Assembly: GCA_030549495.1 (NCBI GenBank)
Contig: JAUIRK010001051.1
Span: forward strand, 248,001 to 312,000
Reading direction: 5' to 3'
Source of the DNA: Nectonema munidae
Lineage: Eukaryota > Nematomorpha > Nectonematoida > Nectonematidae
DNA length: 64,000 nt
Shown: piece by piece, positions 38,950-51,821 of the stretch
Layout of the letters: every line of letters starts with the position of its first letter
How positions within the stretch are numbered: position 1 is the stretch's first letter
Program-made: the position numbers and the translations under genes
The notes under the pieces: generated by a model
Told to the model about the DNA's origin: nothing
Database searches by the model: none
The model's input: only the letters and a program-made list of their open reading frames with translations

Positions 38950-40270
38950 CTAGAAAATAATGGAAGTCTTTAGTTTTGAAGATAGAAATATACTATAGGG
39001 ATATATAGATGGAAAGCTTTCTTCTATCCTGAACAAGTTCATTTGATAAGCGAAGCATAAAGCATCTTTTTTATTCGTTGTTTCCAGATCACAAGAAAGA
39101 ACTCAATGATTCAGAACATGTCTGACAAATCCAAAGAAACACTAGGAAGGATGCTGGCATGTTTTATAAATCAAATATCTCAATTGTATTCAAACCATAG
39201 TTATAGTCTTTTTGTCTACGAGGGTATAAATTTCTGCAATTAAGTTATATATGTAATATTTCAAACAAAAATCCTGATGAAAAAACACTTTTAATTTTAT
39301 GGAGCTTGTTCCTGTGAAATAAAGAATTTTTTTAAAGAATTTTAAATACTAAACTCGTACTGTTTAATTATGGAATCTATGAAGAAAGTGGCAGGAAAAG
39401 GGAACTTCACATTACTGCAAAAACTTCGTCTTTGAATGAAACGGGTAAATAAAAGACCTAAAAAATTTGGAAAGGCATACAAATTTAAAGATAGAAAATT
39501 GCATCACCTTAAGAAAAGTCAGCTGCACTTGAAGATTGTGATGCAGCGATCTAAATTTTTCCACCGATGAGATATAGATTTTAAAATGTCGATACCAATG
39601 CTTAACCGATACTAAGAAACTATTTTAGGTATACAAAATTTTAAACTCGTTTCTTGTAATTTGTTTCTTCTAGGAGAACAAATTTGCCGAGCATTTGACA
39701 GAGCAATTGACATACTATGTTATAAAGTAGAAATATGAATATTCAAACGTTGAGAAGATTAGGTTGAAGTTGATGATGAACAATTCCTGAGTCCATTTGT
39801 GAATTTAGTATATTTTTTATATGAAATTGTGAGCAATAAGGCAGCTTTCATTAAAATGCTATAATCTGTAAAGATTCTTTTACCCTTTTATAGCTCACGT
39901 ATGAACTTTAATTTCTCTAATATTGACTTAACTTATATTAACGATGCCGAACCGATCAAGCAAAAAAGCCGATACCGACGCCAATGCTGATCTAATCGGT
40001 ACATCACCAAAAGCTATGAAGTTTATAAACGTTAAGTTCAAACCATACGAAATATTTAATTGAAAAAAAATAATAAGAAGCAAGAAAAAACTTTAATAGG
40101 ATTTAAATTTATTTGAGCTATGAAAAGAGCATACAAAAAGCATAACAAAACGTAGGATAAATATCAAGATTCAAAACTTCGTCATTGATTGATCTGCCGT
40201 GCATCAATCAAAAATTGAATCATACTCAATTCATACTTAATAATAATCAACTGTTAGAACAATGAAACAC
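38950..40270. other. Spacer downstream of the cysteinyl-tRNA synthetase gene
   Basis: AT-rich. A 51-codon open stretch after a TTGTTTCCAG at 39082-39091 (+) looks mildly protein-like (MIQNMSDKSKETLGRMLACF) but has no partner exon. A reversed AATAAA at 40108-40113 probably serves the synthetase transcript. Confidence 0.35.
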
Positions 40271-42454
40271 TTAGTGCTGATTCTGAAAGGCAAGATATCT
40301 TTTTTGTTGGATCTCTTGCAACTTTTTACACTTTTTGAAGTGTGACTTACTGATCTCACTTCCATCTGCGTTGTGCGTCGGCAAGCCATCACTGTCAAAT
40401 TTGGAGTATTTATTCGGTTGCGATTTAAACATGGATTCAGGTGGTTCCATTTCAACTAGTGAAACATTTTCTTTGAGTTCTTCCGCCTTTTTCAATTTGT
40501 TCAGCTTTTTTTCTTTGGCCATTAAAAATTTTTGATCTCGTTCTCTAAGCAAGGTTTCTCTATCGTCAAGCTTAATAACAGACTTTTGTCCATTTGGCTT
40601 GTCTTCGAGGCGAACACCCAACATCACCAAATCATCGTCCCGCAATCGGTCGCACGTATTTATAATTGTCGAATTCTTCTTCTCAATAGCATCTATGCGC
40701 ACTTGATCACGAAATCTGGCTAACAAGCTTAAATATGGCATAATTTGGGCTTCCGCATCAAACACTTCTCCATTTTCGCAGACTTTGAAACCTATGGAAA
40801 ATTTTTCGGAAATGACACCAAAAATAACAAATATTTTAGTGACATATGATGAAGCTTTGATTAACAGAGGAAGGTCGGGGTGGTCTTTATGGATATAGGT
40901 ATTGCACGAGCTTATCAAATCACTTATTGCGAGCAATGCTTTTTTTGTATTAAATGAGTCGCACAGAGCAGAATGAACATTTGCGCATACTTCGTTAATT
41001 TTCGCATTTAAAGCAAAATCCTTTTCATTCCACTTAACGAAATGGACAGATTCATCATTTTTGGCGCTATTATGCAAAATATCTTTTATACTGAGGAAAA
41101 ATTCCTTTAAAAGCTTTTCATAGTGAAGGGCAGAAGAAAAAGTATTTTCACTAAAATCCAAACCTTCACTCCACGAATGCAACAGAAATAAGAGACGAAT
41201 TTGACGCGCAGAATGAAATTTAAGTGCCTGCTTGATAGTGATGAAATTTTTCAAACTCTTTGACATTTTGCACCCACTGATAGTGAGATGTCCCGAATGC
41301 AGAAAATAACGAACCCATTCATCACTTCCGTAATAAGCTTCAGCTTGCGCGACTTCATTATCGTGATGAGGAAATTTCAAATCTACGCCACCTGCATGAA
41401 TATCAATCCTCCCAGGAAAGATTATGCTAGACATGACAGAGCATTCGATATGCCACCCTGGTCTGCCTTGTCCCCACGGTGAGTCCCAACTGGGTTCGCC
41501 TGCCTTGGAATTCTTCCACAAAGCAAAATCACAGGCATTCTTTTTGTTGAGTTGAGCAGTGGTGTTAGCCTTAATTCCCCCATGTTCAACCTCTAGCGAA
41601 GCGAAATCACCAAAAGCCTCTGGCACTAGTTTGGCGTAGGTATGATTTTCGTCGGCATTAAACGCCAAAGTGTCGAAGTATACCGAACCATTAGAATAAT
41701 AGGCAAAACCATTTGCAATGATCTTTTCTATGTACGTAATTATCTCGGGAATGTATTCTGTTACACGCACCAAAACATCTGGAGGAAGGATATTCAAAGT
41801 GCGCATGTCCTTGTGAAATTCATCTTCCCATTTCTTGGGCAAGGCAAGAAAGACGCTTTTATCTGTCACGCTATCTCCATACAGATGATCAAGCCATTCA
41901 CTCAAAACATCAAAACACTTTTCGCAAATCACGCTTTCCAAATCAAAAGACGAATCGCCTTCTTTCAAAGTCTGCCGAACTTCATCGAGCGTTTGAAGTT
42001 GGCGTTTTCTCAATTCCGCCTTTTCGCTTGAATCATCGTCATCATTTTGCACTACCCGCGTTAAAAAGTGTTCTTGTGCGCTGTCAAGGTCTTTCAAGAA
42101 AGAAGACAGGGGTGCTTGTGAATTCTTTTCGGCATACTTCCTGATTAAGTGGTTTTGGCGCGCACGCTTAATAATCTTGTCATCTATGTCTGTTATGTTC
42201 ATGGCGAGCGTGACATCAAAGTTGAAGTAATTCTTTAAGACGCGGTAAATGATGTCGAAGGAGATGTATGCACGAGCATGTCCCAAGTGAGAAGCGTCGT
42301 AAACAGTCGGCCCACAAATGTAAAACTTTATTGCATTTCTTTCCAGCGGAAAAAAGGCGACCTTACTCCTTGTAAGACTGTTGTACACTTTCAGTTGAGG
42401 AAAAGGAGCTCCCTTGCTCAAATCTTGAAAATCAATAACTTCTTTCACTGACAT
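40271..42454 (-). CDS. CARS1: Cysteinyl-tRNA synthetase, cytosolic type
   Basis: Charges tRNA-Cys with cysteine for cytosolic translation. The 727-aa protein is a complete class I synthetase. FYICGPTVYDASHLGHARAY contains the zinc-binding Cys (C47) and the HIGH motif as HLGH (56-59). Next are MNITDIDDKI, the long eukaryotic insertion, WGQGRPGWHIECSVMSS and GGVDLKFPHHDNEVAQAEA with further zinc ligands, then KMSKS at 396-400. The lysine-rich C-terminal tail (AKEKKLNKLKKAEELKENV) and the final SKSHFKKCKKLQEIQ are typical of animal enzymes. The length is close to human CARS1 (748 aa). The whole gene is one exon, unusual for an animal synthetase. ATG at 42452-42454 is the first in frame; the next Met would lose part of the fold. 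Confidence 0.97.
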   Translation of the reverse strand: MSVKEVIDFQDLSKGAPFPQLKVYNSLTRSKVAFFPLERNAIKFYICGPTVYDASHLGHARAYISFDIIYRVLKNYFNFDVTLAMNITDIDDKIIKRARQNHLIRKYAEKNSQAPLSSFLKDLDSAQEHFLTRVVQNDDDDSSEKAELRKRQLQTLDEVRQTLKEGDSSFDLESVICEKCFDVLSEWLDHLYGDSVTDKSVFLALPKKWEDEFHKDMRTLNILPPDVLVRVTEYIPEIITYIEKIIANGFAYYSNGSVYFDTLAFNADENHTYAKLVPEAFGDFASLEVEHGGIKANTTAQLNKKNACDFALWKNSKAGEPSWDSPWGQGRPGWHIECSVMSSIIFPGRIDIHAGGVDLKFPHHDNEVAQAEAYYGSDEWVRYFLHSGHLTISGCKMSKSLKNFITIKQALKFHSARQIRLLFLLHSWSEGLDFSENTFSSALHYEKLLKEFFLSIKDILHNSAKNDESVHFVKWNEKDFALNAKINEVCANVHSALCDSFNTKKALLAISDLISSCNTYIHKDHPDLPLLIKASSYVTKIFVIFGVISEKFSIGFKVCENGEVFDAEAQIMPYLSLLARFRDQVRIDAIEKKNSTIINTCDRLRDDDLVMLGVRLEDKPNGQKSVIKLDDRETLLRERDQKFLMAKEKKLNKLKKAEELKENVSLVEMEPPESMFKSQPNKYSKFDSDGLPTHNADGSEISKSHFKKCKKLQEIQQKRYLAFQNQH

Positions 42455-42888
42455 CTTCTAAATTTCAATAAAATACTGTTATACACAAACACCTTGTTAA
42501 ACCCCAATTTGGGACCAAACAAAGACGACTCTAGTAACTTAGGAAATGGTCCCTTAAAAATCTCAAAGAATTAGCCTATTTGATCACAGAAAAGGCGATG
42601 CCATTATGTAATTTGATATAAAATTGACCGTTTATCAAGAAGTTTGCCTCATCTAAATATGATGGTGTGAACAAATTGATAGCATGATTATTAACAAATA
42701 ATATGCTTAATCACATCCGCATATCTCAGGAGCACCCTTCTCTTTAAATAATTTTGACATATACAGAGTACAGAACAGGGGCGCACATCCGGGGGGCAAA
42801 AGGAGGCGACCGCCCCTCCCCCCTATAATGTTCAATAAGTAAAGGTTTAAAGCTTGTTTATAAAACACGTATGATAATCGCATTATAG
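42455..42888. other. Upstream region of the synthetase gene
   Basis: Promoter side of the synthetase. From 42776 there is a hAT-like terminus (CAGGGGCGCACATCCGGGGG) followed by a GC-rich stretch with G and C runs; no matching end was found. Confidence 0.4.
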
Positions 42889-44128
42889 CAGGGGTATCCA
42901 AGACGTCGATCGCGAAGATTTTGGAAGTTTTTTAAAGTTAGTGTAACTTTTTTAGTTTTAGAGTTAGTTTCAATTTTACTTTAATTGTATGGCATGTATT
43001 CTCAGATTGTATCTTTGAGCCTTACAATTATAATCCCTACATATTTTATCCCGACCAATGGTCAACGCTGTATACTAGTATAAAATACAAACCATAAGCT
43101 CTACTTACTCTCTAATAATTAACTAATTGTTACTCTCTAAGTTAACAATACAGCTTAAATCTTAGAGGTAAAAAAAATTTATCGATGACGAAAATTACAT
43201 ATATGATTTCCATATGTACATGGTACAGTATCGATAAGAAAAAGCTTTTTGCATACGGAGGCTTAAAACCCAGTTTTCAGAGAGCGAATTTTCCATTCTG
43301 ATTCTGAGAAGTTTTCTGACCACCAATTCAAAACTTAAAAATCAAACCTATTATTGCAGAATTCAAATTTATAGTACCTCAATTCTTAGTTCATTTTATA
43401 TAAAGTTTTGCTTTTTTTATCAAGCCTTCTTTAAATACTTGCAATGTTTTTTTTTATTTATCAAGCATTTTATCCTTTAAGTAAGATTGTCCATAACCCA
43501 TTAGATACAGCTGTACACATTTGGGTATAGTAAAAGTACCCTAGATCATGCGCCGACAACCTATGACACGCGGACAAATAGTTAATGGAACGCACACCCT
43601 CATAGACAAAAAAGAAACGAACATTTTTTGTTATAACCAAAAATCATCCAAAATCCAAAAAAAACGAAGATGAGAAAGAATTTAAGTTTGTTTATAAGAT
43701 GATGCCTTAAACTCACATTTTTAAAAAACCAGTTTTATGTACTAGGCAGTACAGATCATGATATGTTAAAATTAATTAACCTCATTGCCATTTCCAATTT
43801 AAAGAAAGACATTCTTGAAAATGAGTTCTTATTTTGAGGAGCATCTGATATAGACAGACTCCTTCTAAAAGCCATCTCATTTTGCGGCAAATTATAATCG
43901 AAAGAAAAATTGGTAGTGAGAAGGGTTTTCAATTTCAAAGACAAATATATAATTTTTATTTATAATTTGGAAAAATATTTTACATCTGAAAATAAAATCA
44001 TATCTTTGCATCCAACTAGAAAATAAAATAAAAATCTGTTATAACGAGTTTCAAAAGCATGTGCTCTATTAGTTTGTATTTATAAGTTTGGCACGAGACC
44101 TTGATTATCAAAAGGTTGCTGACGCCTG
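42889..44128. mobile_element. Probable hAT-type non-autonomous element
   Basis: The left end CAGGGGTATCCAAGACGTCG and the right end GGTTGCTGACGCCTG are of the hAT CAGGGGT-GGCAACC type in inverse orientation. Both sides carry TTATAG next to the ends (42883-42888 and 44129-44134), a 6-base match rather than a clean 8-base duplication. No intact transposase is inside. Confidence 0.5.
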
Positions 44129-45149
44129 TTATAGGATATCTTCTATAACTTAATCACTATTTGTTTTTTTAAATCTAATGGATTAAATTTATAAGAGTTT
44201 TGTACAAACTTCTATTATCATGTTATTATGCCGTATCACTTAGGGAATGCAATACTAATTCGTAATTAAATTAATTTTTGTAGATTAAGAAGGCAAAATT
44301 TAAATTCACGACTTCATACTTGTCAATTACTAGACCCAAGTTCTTAATGTATTTTCAAACAATTTACCTTAACTGAGTAGCAATAAAATGAAGATTATAT
44401 CAGATGATTATTATTTACTTTTTAATGTCAGTAATCTAGTTTGATAACATTTCGCGGCTAAAAATTTTATTATTTATGAATTTTAAAATTTACTTTTAAA
44501 CTGCAAAGTGTCTAAATTAGGGTTGTGAAGTAGGAAAGATATTTTGAGAATCAGACTTATGTTTGATCTATTTTCTTCAATATAATGTATTAAAATATTC
44601 GATTAGTTGATATTTGCAGTTTACTGTTTTCCTATCTAGTACAGAGAAATCAATCCCCCGTCTCCAAATTTAAGGGATGTGCGCTCTGGCATAATTTCAT
44701 GGTGGAGGCGAGCACCGTTAGTATGTGTAGCGATATAATGCGAAAGCGCATATATTGCGATTAAACAATGGCTTTGGTTTTGAAGTTACTTGTCAATTCC
44801 GCCGAGAGAGAATGTAACTACCGTAAGTTCTTGTAAAATAAGCAATGCTTGTGTGAATCATTTTAATTTGCATGCATGTGCAATGTAGTCGAAGTTAAAA
44901 AATAGTGATTAAATTTATTACTTCTAAAAGTATGTGGCAGTAAATGTTTGCTTAAGGCTGTACTCAATGATGGGATCATTTATAGCGTGATCGCACTTGC
45001 TGGACCACAATAATATCATACTAACGCTGCTGGCTACTATGTAGCTGAAGTCAATTACTAAACGCTCCCACTTCCCAGTCGGGATTGGAGTAGGACACAT
45101 TGTCCTTTCTAGTTTAACAGTATTAGTATTCCCAGATAAGTGAATAACT
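44129..45149. other. Spacer downstream of the WRN-type exonuclease
   Basis: AT-rich, with slightly GC-richer sequence at 44690-44830. No gene or clear repeat recognised. Confidence 0.35.
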
Positions 45150-45851
45150 TTATTTAGTTACACTAGAAAGACGCTTGTAAATACAAAATCCAGCATAGGC
45201 ATCTAAAGCAGCATAAGATATTTGAGCGTGGGACAAAGGAATCTTCTCCCAATTGCCGACTCTGATTTCACGACACTTGTCAAGAGTTTTATTAAGGGTG
45301 TACTGGCAGAGCTTTGCCAGGCTCCATGTAGTCGAGCTGTGGAGCACTTTATTGGCCAGGTTTGCAAGCTCAATGCAGCGCTCACTACTCACAATGTCGT
45401 CCACGTAGAAATCATTGAAAGAAGATTGCAGCTTCCAAAAATCGTTTGAGATATTTAGACCACAGAAATGAAGTTTGGGATTTTTCAAAAGACGAATCAA
45501 AAAAGGCGGCAAAGACTGGATAGCATGCAGGTGGAATAGATATGTGCAGTCCTCACTCAAGCACAATTGAAGGAGAGAAACTTTCGAAAAGGAAGAATGA
45601 GTGACCCATTCAAGATCGAATCCGGCAAAGATGTTTGTTTCGGATGAATTTACAAAGTCAGTAATTTCTTCACAAAATTCATTAGAGAGGGGCAAACAAT
45701 CAGCATACTTGGTGGTGCCTTGGAATTTCAAAAGTTCCAACTCCCCCATGACTACATCATGTACAGAAAGCTTGGAAAAGGAACTACATTTATTCTTTTT
45801 CAGCGCATACACTGCTGTCATCCAGGAGGGGAGAGATCGCTTGAAACTCAT
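45150..45851 (-). CDS. WRNexo: Stand-alone WRN-type 3'-5' exonuclease (DEDDy)
   Basis: Degrades DNA or RNA from the 3' end. In animals with a separate WRN exonuclease it acts in replication-fork and repair processing. The 233-aa protein has the DEDDy series: FAGFDLEW (D79, E81), VSLLQLC, CGLNISNDFWKL (D137), the TTWSLAKLCQYTL and REIRVGNWEKIPLS segments, and YAALDAYAGFCIY (Y213, D217). The NWEKIPLS and DAYAGF segments fit WRN and EXD2-type enzymes closely. No helicase domain is fused, as in the separate insect and plant enzymes. The N-terminal 40 residues are basic (SFKRSLPSWMTAVYALKK). One exon; ATG at 45851. EXD2 is the main alternative, but the protein has no membrane anchor. Confidence 0.93.
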   Translation of the reverse strand: MSFKRSLPSWMTAVYALKKNKCSSFSKLSVHDVVMGELELLKFQGTTKYADCLPLSNEFCEEITDFVNSSETNIFAGFDLEWVTHSSFSKVSLLQLCLSEDCTYLFHLHAIQSLPPFLIRLLKNPKLHFCGLNISNDFWKLQSSFNDFYVDDIVSSERCIELANLANKVLHSSTTWSLAKLCQYTLNKTLDKCREIRVGNWEKIPLSHAQISYAALDAYAGFCIYKRLSSVTK

Positions 45852-48314
45852 TTACTTATCTCTTTTAAATTCCAAAAAACATTATACCTATAAAGTTTTT
45901 TATAAAAGATTAGAAGTTGAACAAAGATGCTAATGGGGTATGGCTTTAGTCGACAACTGTTTTCTTCGGTATCTCCAAGCATAAGCTTTTATATTATTAT
46001 ATTGGCTTTTTTGCCCAGATAATATAATATAGGTAATAAAAGCACAATTTTACAGTATTTCTACAAAACAACAATTAATGTTAGGATACTTACAAAAAAA
46101 TAAAATTTTAATCATAAATTATAAAAAATTTAATAATCATTTTATAATAAATATAATTATTATATTAAATAAAATGGACCAATAATTGTTTTGACTTCTG
46201 ATGAATCTAACAAGCAAACCGTTTTATAAAAATAAAAAAACTTATATAAACAAATGGTTAAGGGACAATTAGATCTTCAATTTAATAATATCGAAAGGCT
46301 TAATTATCCAAAGGCCGAATTGTCTTCAAAGCGAGTGACGAACTTTCTAGACGAAGAATTGTCCTAAGGCCGGAATCAATTAAATTATCAAAATAAATGT
46401 GTTGAAATAAAGTTAAATTATCTGTCATAGAAGTTGTAATTTAAATAATATTTAACTGAAAATTCAAATAAAAAAGGAATAAACACAAAGAGTATACGTA
46501 AAATTTAAAAATACTTTAAAAAGCCTATCTATGCGATCATGCTATAAACTGGGATAAAATAATAAAAATATAAATTATTTTTTGTAAATTTGTATTTTTA
46601 AAACACATATTTATGCATTTTAAATCGATACTCAGATTCTTAGTATTACAACACAATATGTGCAAACGTCCATTACCGATGAAAACACAAGATACTTTTA
46701 CATATTTATGTTTTGATGAGTTTTATGAAATAAATTAATTAAACTAAATATTGAAAAGAGTTTTCTTTAATAACATGTTAAAATTAATCAACTTCTCTAC
46801 AAAATTCTAAAGTGTTTGTACTTTTTTCTATCTGTATGAAGTTTTTTTCACTTAAAATGTATTTATGTTAAAACTTCCTAAGTTATTTTCATCAAAATGC
46901 AGAATTGCTCGTTTTGTGTCGAACTATGAGCAAAGAAGAGTTGAACCTGAATCGAACCCAATGGCTTCTGTAATCGAAACCTTTAATCTTGCCAACCTTA
47001 CTCACACCACCATAAATGCCAAAAATTAATCTTAAATTAAAAAGTAATTCTTTTAAATATTAAAAATTTTTTTAATGGTTTTCTCTATTTTATATTTGAT
47101 ATACGCAAAAAAACTTTAAAAAATCGCTAAGTGCAAAATATAGTTAAATTATTAATTTTTCTCTAAATTGGCAACACTTAATTTACCATACAACGGATAA
47201 GACCTAAAGTTTATGATGGAGGGTTGTCTTTAAAAATACTTTATTAAAGTAAGTAAACACTTTTAACTCATTGATCGTTGTATAAGTAGATGGATTCGTA
47301 ATAAATCAATGAATAGTGGAAGAGGCAATTTTTGAATCAGAAAACACGATACAGGATAGTGTGATTGATTAAAATTCCTGTGTTTTTAAAGATTTTGCAG
47401 TGTTGGAACAGGATTATTTAAGAAAACTCACTAGTTTTACCAATTTTGGAATTAATAAACTCATATGAGTGAAATTTAAAATTTTTTAGTAAATGGCTTT
47501 GACGATTGAGGAAAAGTATGTATTGTTAGGAATTAAAAAGTAAACATAGTTTCGAACACAAAGATATAAGCCAAGAGATGGAAATTGTTTTAGGAGTGTT
47601 TCCCTTGCAGTATGTTTACCTATAGATGAGACAAAAAGAAAACGCAATTTACCAGTAATCCTTGTCTGGGTTTTTTCAATTGAGATTTTTTTATTAATAT
47701 TAAGAGCTCTGATCATGAGTTTAAAGAATAATTTTCTTTTACGAAGGTAAGTTTGTTTGAAAGGTGATATAACAAAGCTTAATTTGGGGATTTCTTAGGT
47801 TTATTAGTAATAAAATGTTATTGAAAGTTATTTAAATTGCAGGTCGAATAATATTGTTGGTATGTGGGATGGCTAGTGAGACATGTTTTTGTTGAGTTGA
47901 GAATTGGAACTGATTGATGTGGGATCAGGTTTAATTCAAATTAAGTAGCGTGTGTTAATATCACGTTTGATTTTAAGTTTGCTACATCTAAAAATGAATT
48001 CATCAAGAGGATATCTTTAGCAATGAAATCATTCAAAAATTTATTATGTATTCAGAATACACTCCTTTTATCCGAAACTTTTATGTTGTGAGGACATAAG
48101 GATATTTATATAATATATTAAAATTTTGAAAAATGTAAAAAATACAAAATGAATAAAGAATGAAAAAAATTGAGGAAAATTTTAGCTATTTTTTTTATTT
48201 ATTTTTTGAACAAAAGGAATTTATAAAAACGATCTGGAGCATAACATGGATTGAATCTTGACTAAAGAAACATTTGAGGATAAAAAATAACACCTTATAA
48301 AATTCTAACTTTAA
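45852..48314. other. AT-rich spacer with a SINE
   Basis: Contains the SINE at 46886-47013 and, at 46.30-46.38 kb, phrases of the type CCAAAGGCCGAATTGTC that resemble sequence at 15.1 and 50.7 kb. No gene supported. Confidence 0.4.
46886..47013 (-). repeat. tRNA-derived SINE, copy 2 (older)
   Basis: The minus strand reads GGTGTGAGTAAGGTTGG, later TTGGGTTCGATTCAGGTTCA (B-box region, 46959-46950), then GCTCATAGTTCGACACAA and a GCATTTTGATGAAAA end. It is recognisable as the same family as 16911-17059 but more diverged. It keeps the longer spacer between the B box and the body. Confidence 0.75.
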
Positions 48315-48456
48315 CTAAGCAAATTCAATTCGTCATCAAGCAAGTTTAAATTACAACTAAGAAAATTCAAATTGGCACTAAGCAAATTCAAATTGGCATT
48401 AAACAAGTTCAAATTAGCACTAAGTAAATTTAAATTGATACTAAGAATATTCAAAG
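48315..48456. repeat. Tandem repeat, 21-bp unit, about 6.8 copies
   Basis: CTAAGCAAATTCAAATTGGC plus one base is repeated with substitutions. Because 21 is a multiple of three, one forward frame stays open through the array and reads heptads of the form LALSKFK, ending in KDLVC and a stop. There is no start codon, so I do not call it a gene. Confidence 0.85.
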
Positions 48457-50938
48457 ATCTTGTTTGTTGACATCTAAAATATTTTAGGAATTACTTTATT
48501 TTATTTCAAAAATAAAACTAATTTTTATATATTTATTTTAATCAGTATATACATTCAAAAAATTTTTTTTCACTAAAAAATAACTAATCTTTTATTTTAT
48601 AACATTTTTAAAAATTTATTTTCCATTATTAAAATATTTGGGAACAATCCTTGAATTTCAGCTGTAAATTTATTGCAGTTTTTAGGGTTGACACTTCCAA
48701 AAGCTCCAGAAATTTTTTTAATTTGCCATGTCTAAACTTATATTTTACAAAGACGGAATATTTTCTTGTTTTAAAATAAATCTGTTGTTGGAATTTTTGA
48801 AAGAATATTATCAAATTTATATCTTTTTTAGTGAAAAATATAGCATATTCTAGTCAAACTTATAAATAAATAAAGCGTATAGCTTTTATTGACTTTGATT
48901 TACTTAAAGAATTAGTTAATTCTTTTGTATCTCAAATTAAAAAGCAAATCTTTTATTATGTGCAAAACGAAATTAATAAATGAATCCAACCTTAGAAGGG
49001 CGGATTGGGGCTTTAAAAGCAAAATCTTTAAACTTTTATTCAAAATGAAATAAACCTAACCCTAATTAAGATTAATATGTATTTAGGTTTTTTCTACTAT
49101 TTGACAAATAAAAAAAACATAGTTAAATACGAAAAACTAATAAGAAACATCAATTTAACTTTATATACATTTTTCATAGATCGTTTTGTTTATTTAATGA
49201 CCTTACTTTTCTTCATGTTAGTAGAAACAATTGCAGCACTATAAACTACCTTAATCAAAAGTATTTTACTTTTTTCAATATCCAGTATTTCTTTAAAATT
49301 ATTTCCACATACTTCAATAAATAATCAAGAAAAAAGCAAACTTTTACTTACTATAAAGATGCTACATAGAAGGAGAGAAAACGAAAGATAAGAACTTTAC
49401 CATTAATTTATCTAAACAATCACAATACAATATTTTTGCAAGAATGAAAATATAATAAAAAAAATGAAGTCAATTGCTAGAGTTATTTTCGGTTTTTAAT
49501 TTTTTATGCAGAGCATTAAATATTATATTTATCAAATTTTTGTACTTTATGGCGTGAATTGTACAAAGGGTCCATAGTTTCATTCAATCACAATTTATCC
49601 TTATTTTTACATAAGATTTAGATAGAGTGAGACTGCTACCTATTAGTAGGAATGAACAATAAAAATATGTTTAAATAAAACAAATTACGCTAATCATGCT
49701 ATTTATTTATGTACTATTGTATTTTCTAAACTATTGTTTCCTTACTTGAAAAGTAGCAATCATTGTGCTTTCATTTTATGCGTCAAAAGTAATCTTTTTT
49801 CATAGTTTATTTTTGTTTTGACTGCATTATTATCTATGTCTTCAGAAACCCTGATAAAGCAAAATTATTCTACCTATTTTATGCGTATGCATCTAAGATG
49901 CAGGCCTGATTTATGAGACAAACGGAAAGGTTGAAAATGGCTTTTTTATTGGTTTCAAGGACAAAAAAATTTATTTAAAATTTTCAAAATATGAATTCTT
50001 TTCAATATTTAAAACAATTTCACTCTACGTTCAAAAAGAATGCAATATAGCGAGATTTTTTTTTGCTAACTTGAGGCAAATAAGGTCAGTAAATACTGTG
50101 TTTTGACTGAAAGCACACCATAAACTTTAAACTTTCTAATCCTTCTTAGAAATTTATTCAAATATTTTTTTCCTAAGGGATGTGAGCCTGAGTTTAAAAA
50201 CAGAGATGAAGAAATTTATCAAGAAGAGAGAAATTCCGTCAAAGCACGAAATACATGAATTTTTTGGGTAAACCGAGATGCTCAAGGGATAAGTTCTTCA
50301 AAAAACATCATTCTTTTCACACACTGTCTAAAAGTTAATACCAAAAATGTGAAAGATGCAATAAAATATTTTAGTCTTTTCTTCACTGAGAATAGGGTTA
50401 GCACATTTATATATTATTTATATTTATAATTCAACAAAAATTACAGGTAATATTGAGCTTCGTTTCTACATTCAATCAAGTATTTGCTGGCTTCATTCGC
50501 TTGTCTTGTATATATCGGTAATCAAAAGACCAACAGATTGACGTCAAATTTCCCTTCAGAAAGATACGCAAATACATTTTTGAAATCTACAGTTAGTATT
50601 GATGATGTGTTCATTATCGTTCTTACTTTCATACAATTTGATTCAGAAAGAGAAAGCTACAATTCTTATTCTTAGTGGTAAGTTGAATACTCGGACACTT
50701 GACCAAAAGACAATTCGCTGAAAGACATTTGACCATTTGAGACATTTAGCGGGGCGGATTTTACTAAACTAGAACTCAAATTTGAAGCATATTAATTTAA
50801 GCTTTATCAAAAAGTTTAAGTTATTTTTTTTAGGTAATAGTCTAATAAAAAGCGAAAATTGTTTTTTTTATCATAAAACTTAGAGTATCATAATAATATA
50901 TCAAAAAATTATAAATTTATTATAAGAAAGTAACTAGA
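48457..50938. other. AT-rich spacer
   Basis: No gene or recognisable element, apart from a phrase at 50.69-50.76 kb (GGACACTTGACCAAAAGACA and CATTTGACCATTTGAGACA) of a type often seen in degenerate invertebrate satellites. Confidence 0.4.
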
Positions 50939-51381
50939 TTAAGAACTAATAGGATTACGGAGCCTTATCCGTCTAGGACACTTTTTAGCATACATATAAA
51001 TAACAGTGTCAATATCCACTTGAATATCTCTGTGAACAAAAAGAAGAAAGAGAGTATTAAAACGATCATCATTCATTGAACTGCGAAATGAATTGATGTG
51101 GCAAAACTTGATGTGTTTAAATAATAAATATACAAAAAAATTGGATAATATAAAAGAAATAAGTGTCACAATTAACTATGATTGAAAAAACTTTTTAGGG
51201 CTTCTCACTTTACAGAAAGATTTAATATAAAAAACGAGTTGCAGAAATCATCATAATATTTGAGTTCTACGAAAAGAATTAGATCAAGAAAAATTTTCAA
51301 GTAATTGGCAATGAAATTTTAGGGGTGGGGGCGTACGCCGGTTCCACCCCCCCCCCCCCCCCTTTAAAGCCGCCAGTGGTA
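50939..51381 (-). pseudogene. C-terminal fragment of a hAT-family transposase next to a MITE-like end
   Basis: The minus strand reads RSSMNDDRFNTLFLLFVHRD, then IDTVIYMYAKKCPRRIRL. This is the pattern R..M...RL..L....VH.....D...V.D.FA.KK.RRI that ends zinc-finger MYM/TTF-type hAT proteins. Only about 200 bases upstream (51320-51381) lies a G/C-run terminus like that of the MITE at 6480-6988 (GCCGCCAGTGG), so most of the transposase has been lost. The fragment is not translatable as a whole. Confidence 0.6.
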
Positions 51382-51821
51382 CTGTTTGGAAAAGGGTCCA
51401 ACTGAAACGTTTGTCTAGGGCAGTTCATAGAGAAGTGAGATCCATGATTATACTGTTAAAATATTCTATTTGCGATCTAAGATTAATTTCCACTTCAAAT
51501 GTATTTGTTTTTATATCCACAAACCTGAATTTTTTTACTAGTTTGTAACAATTTTACCAACTTAACTCTAGGAGATTCATAAACTTTACAATTACAAACA
51601 ATAATTTCTTCCATTAAGTAAGAGATGCTTAGATTTTTAGAAATGTTTCCAATGAAAAACTAAACTTTTAAATGTTTTTCTAGGAAATATTTTTTTAATA
51701 TTATTCTTGAACCTCAATGGTTAGGGTGTAGATTCAGCTTAAAATTTGAAAGTAAAGAATTGTACCTCAAAAGCTCCATACTCTAAATTAAAATGACAAA
51801 TAACTGTGATTGACCATTATC

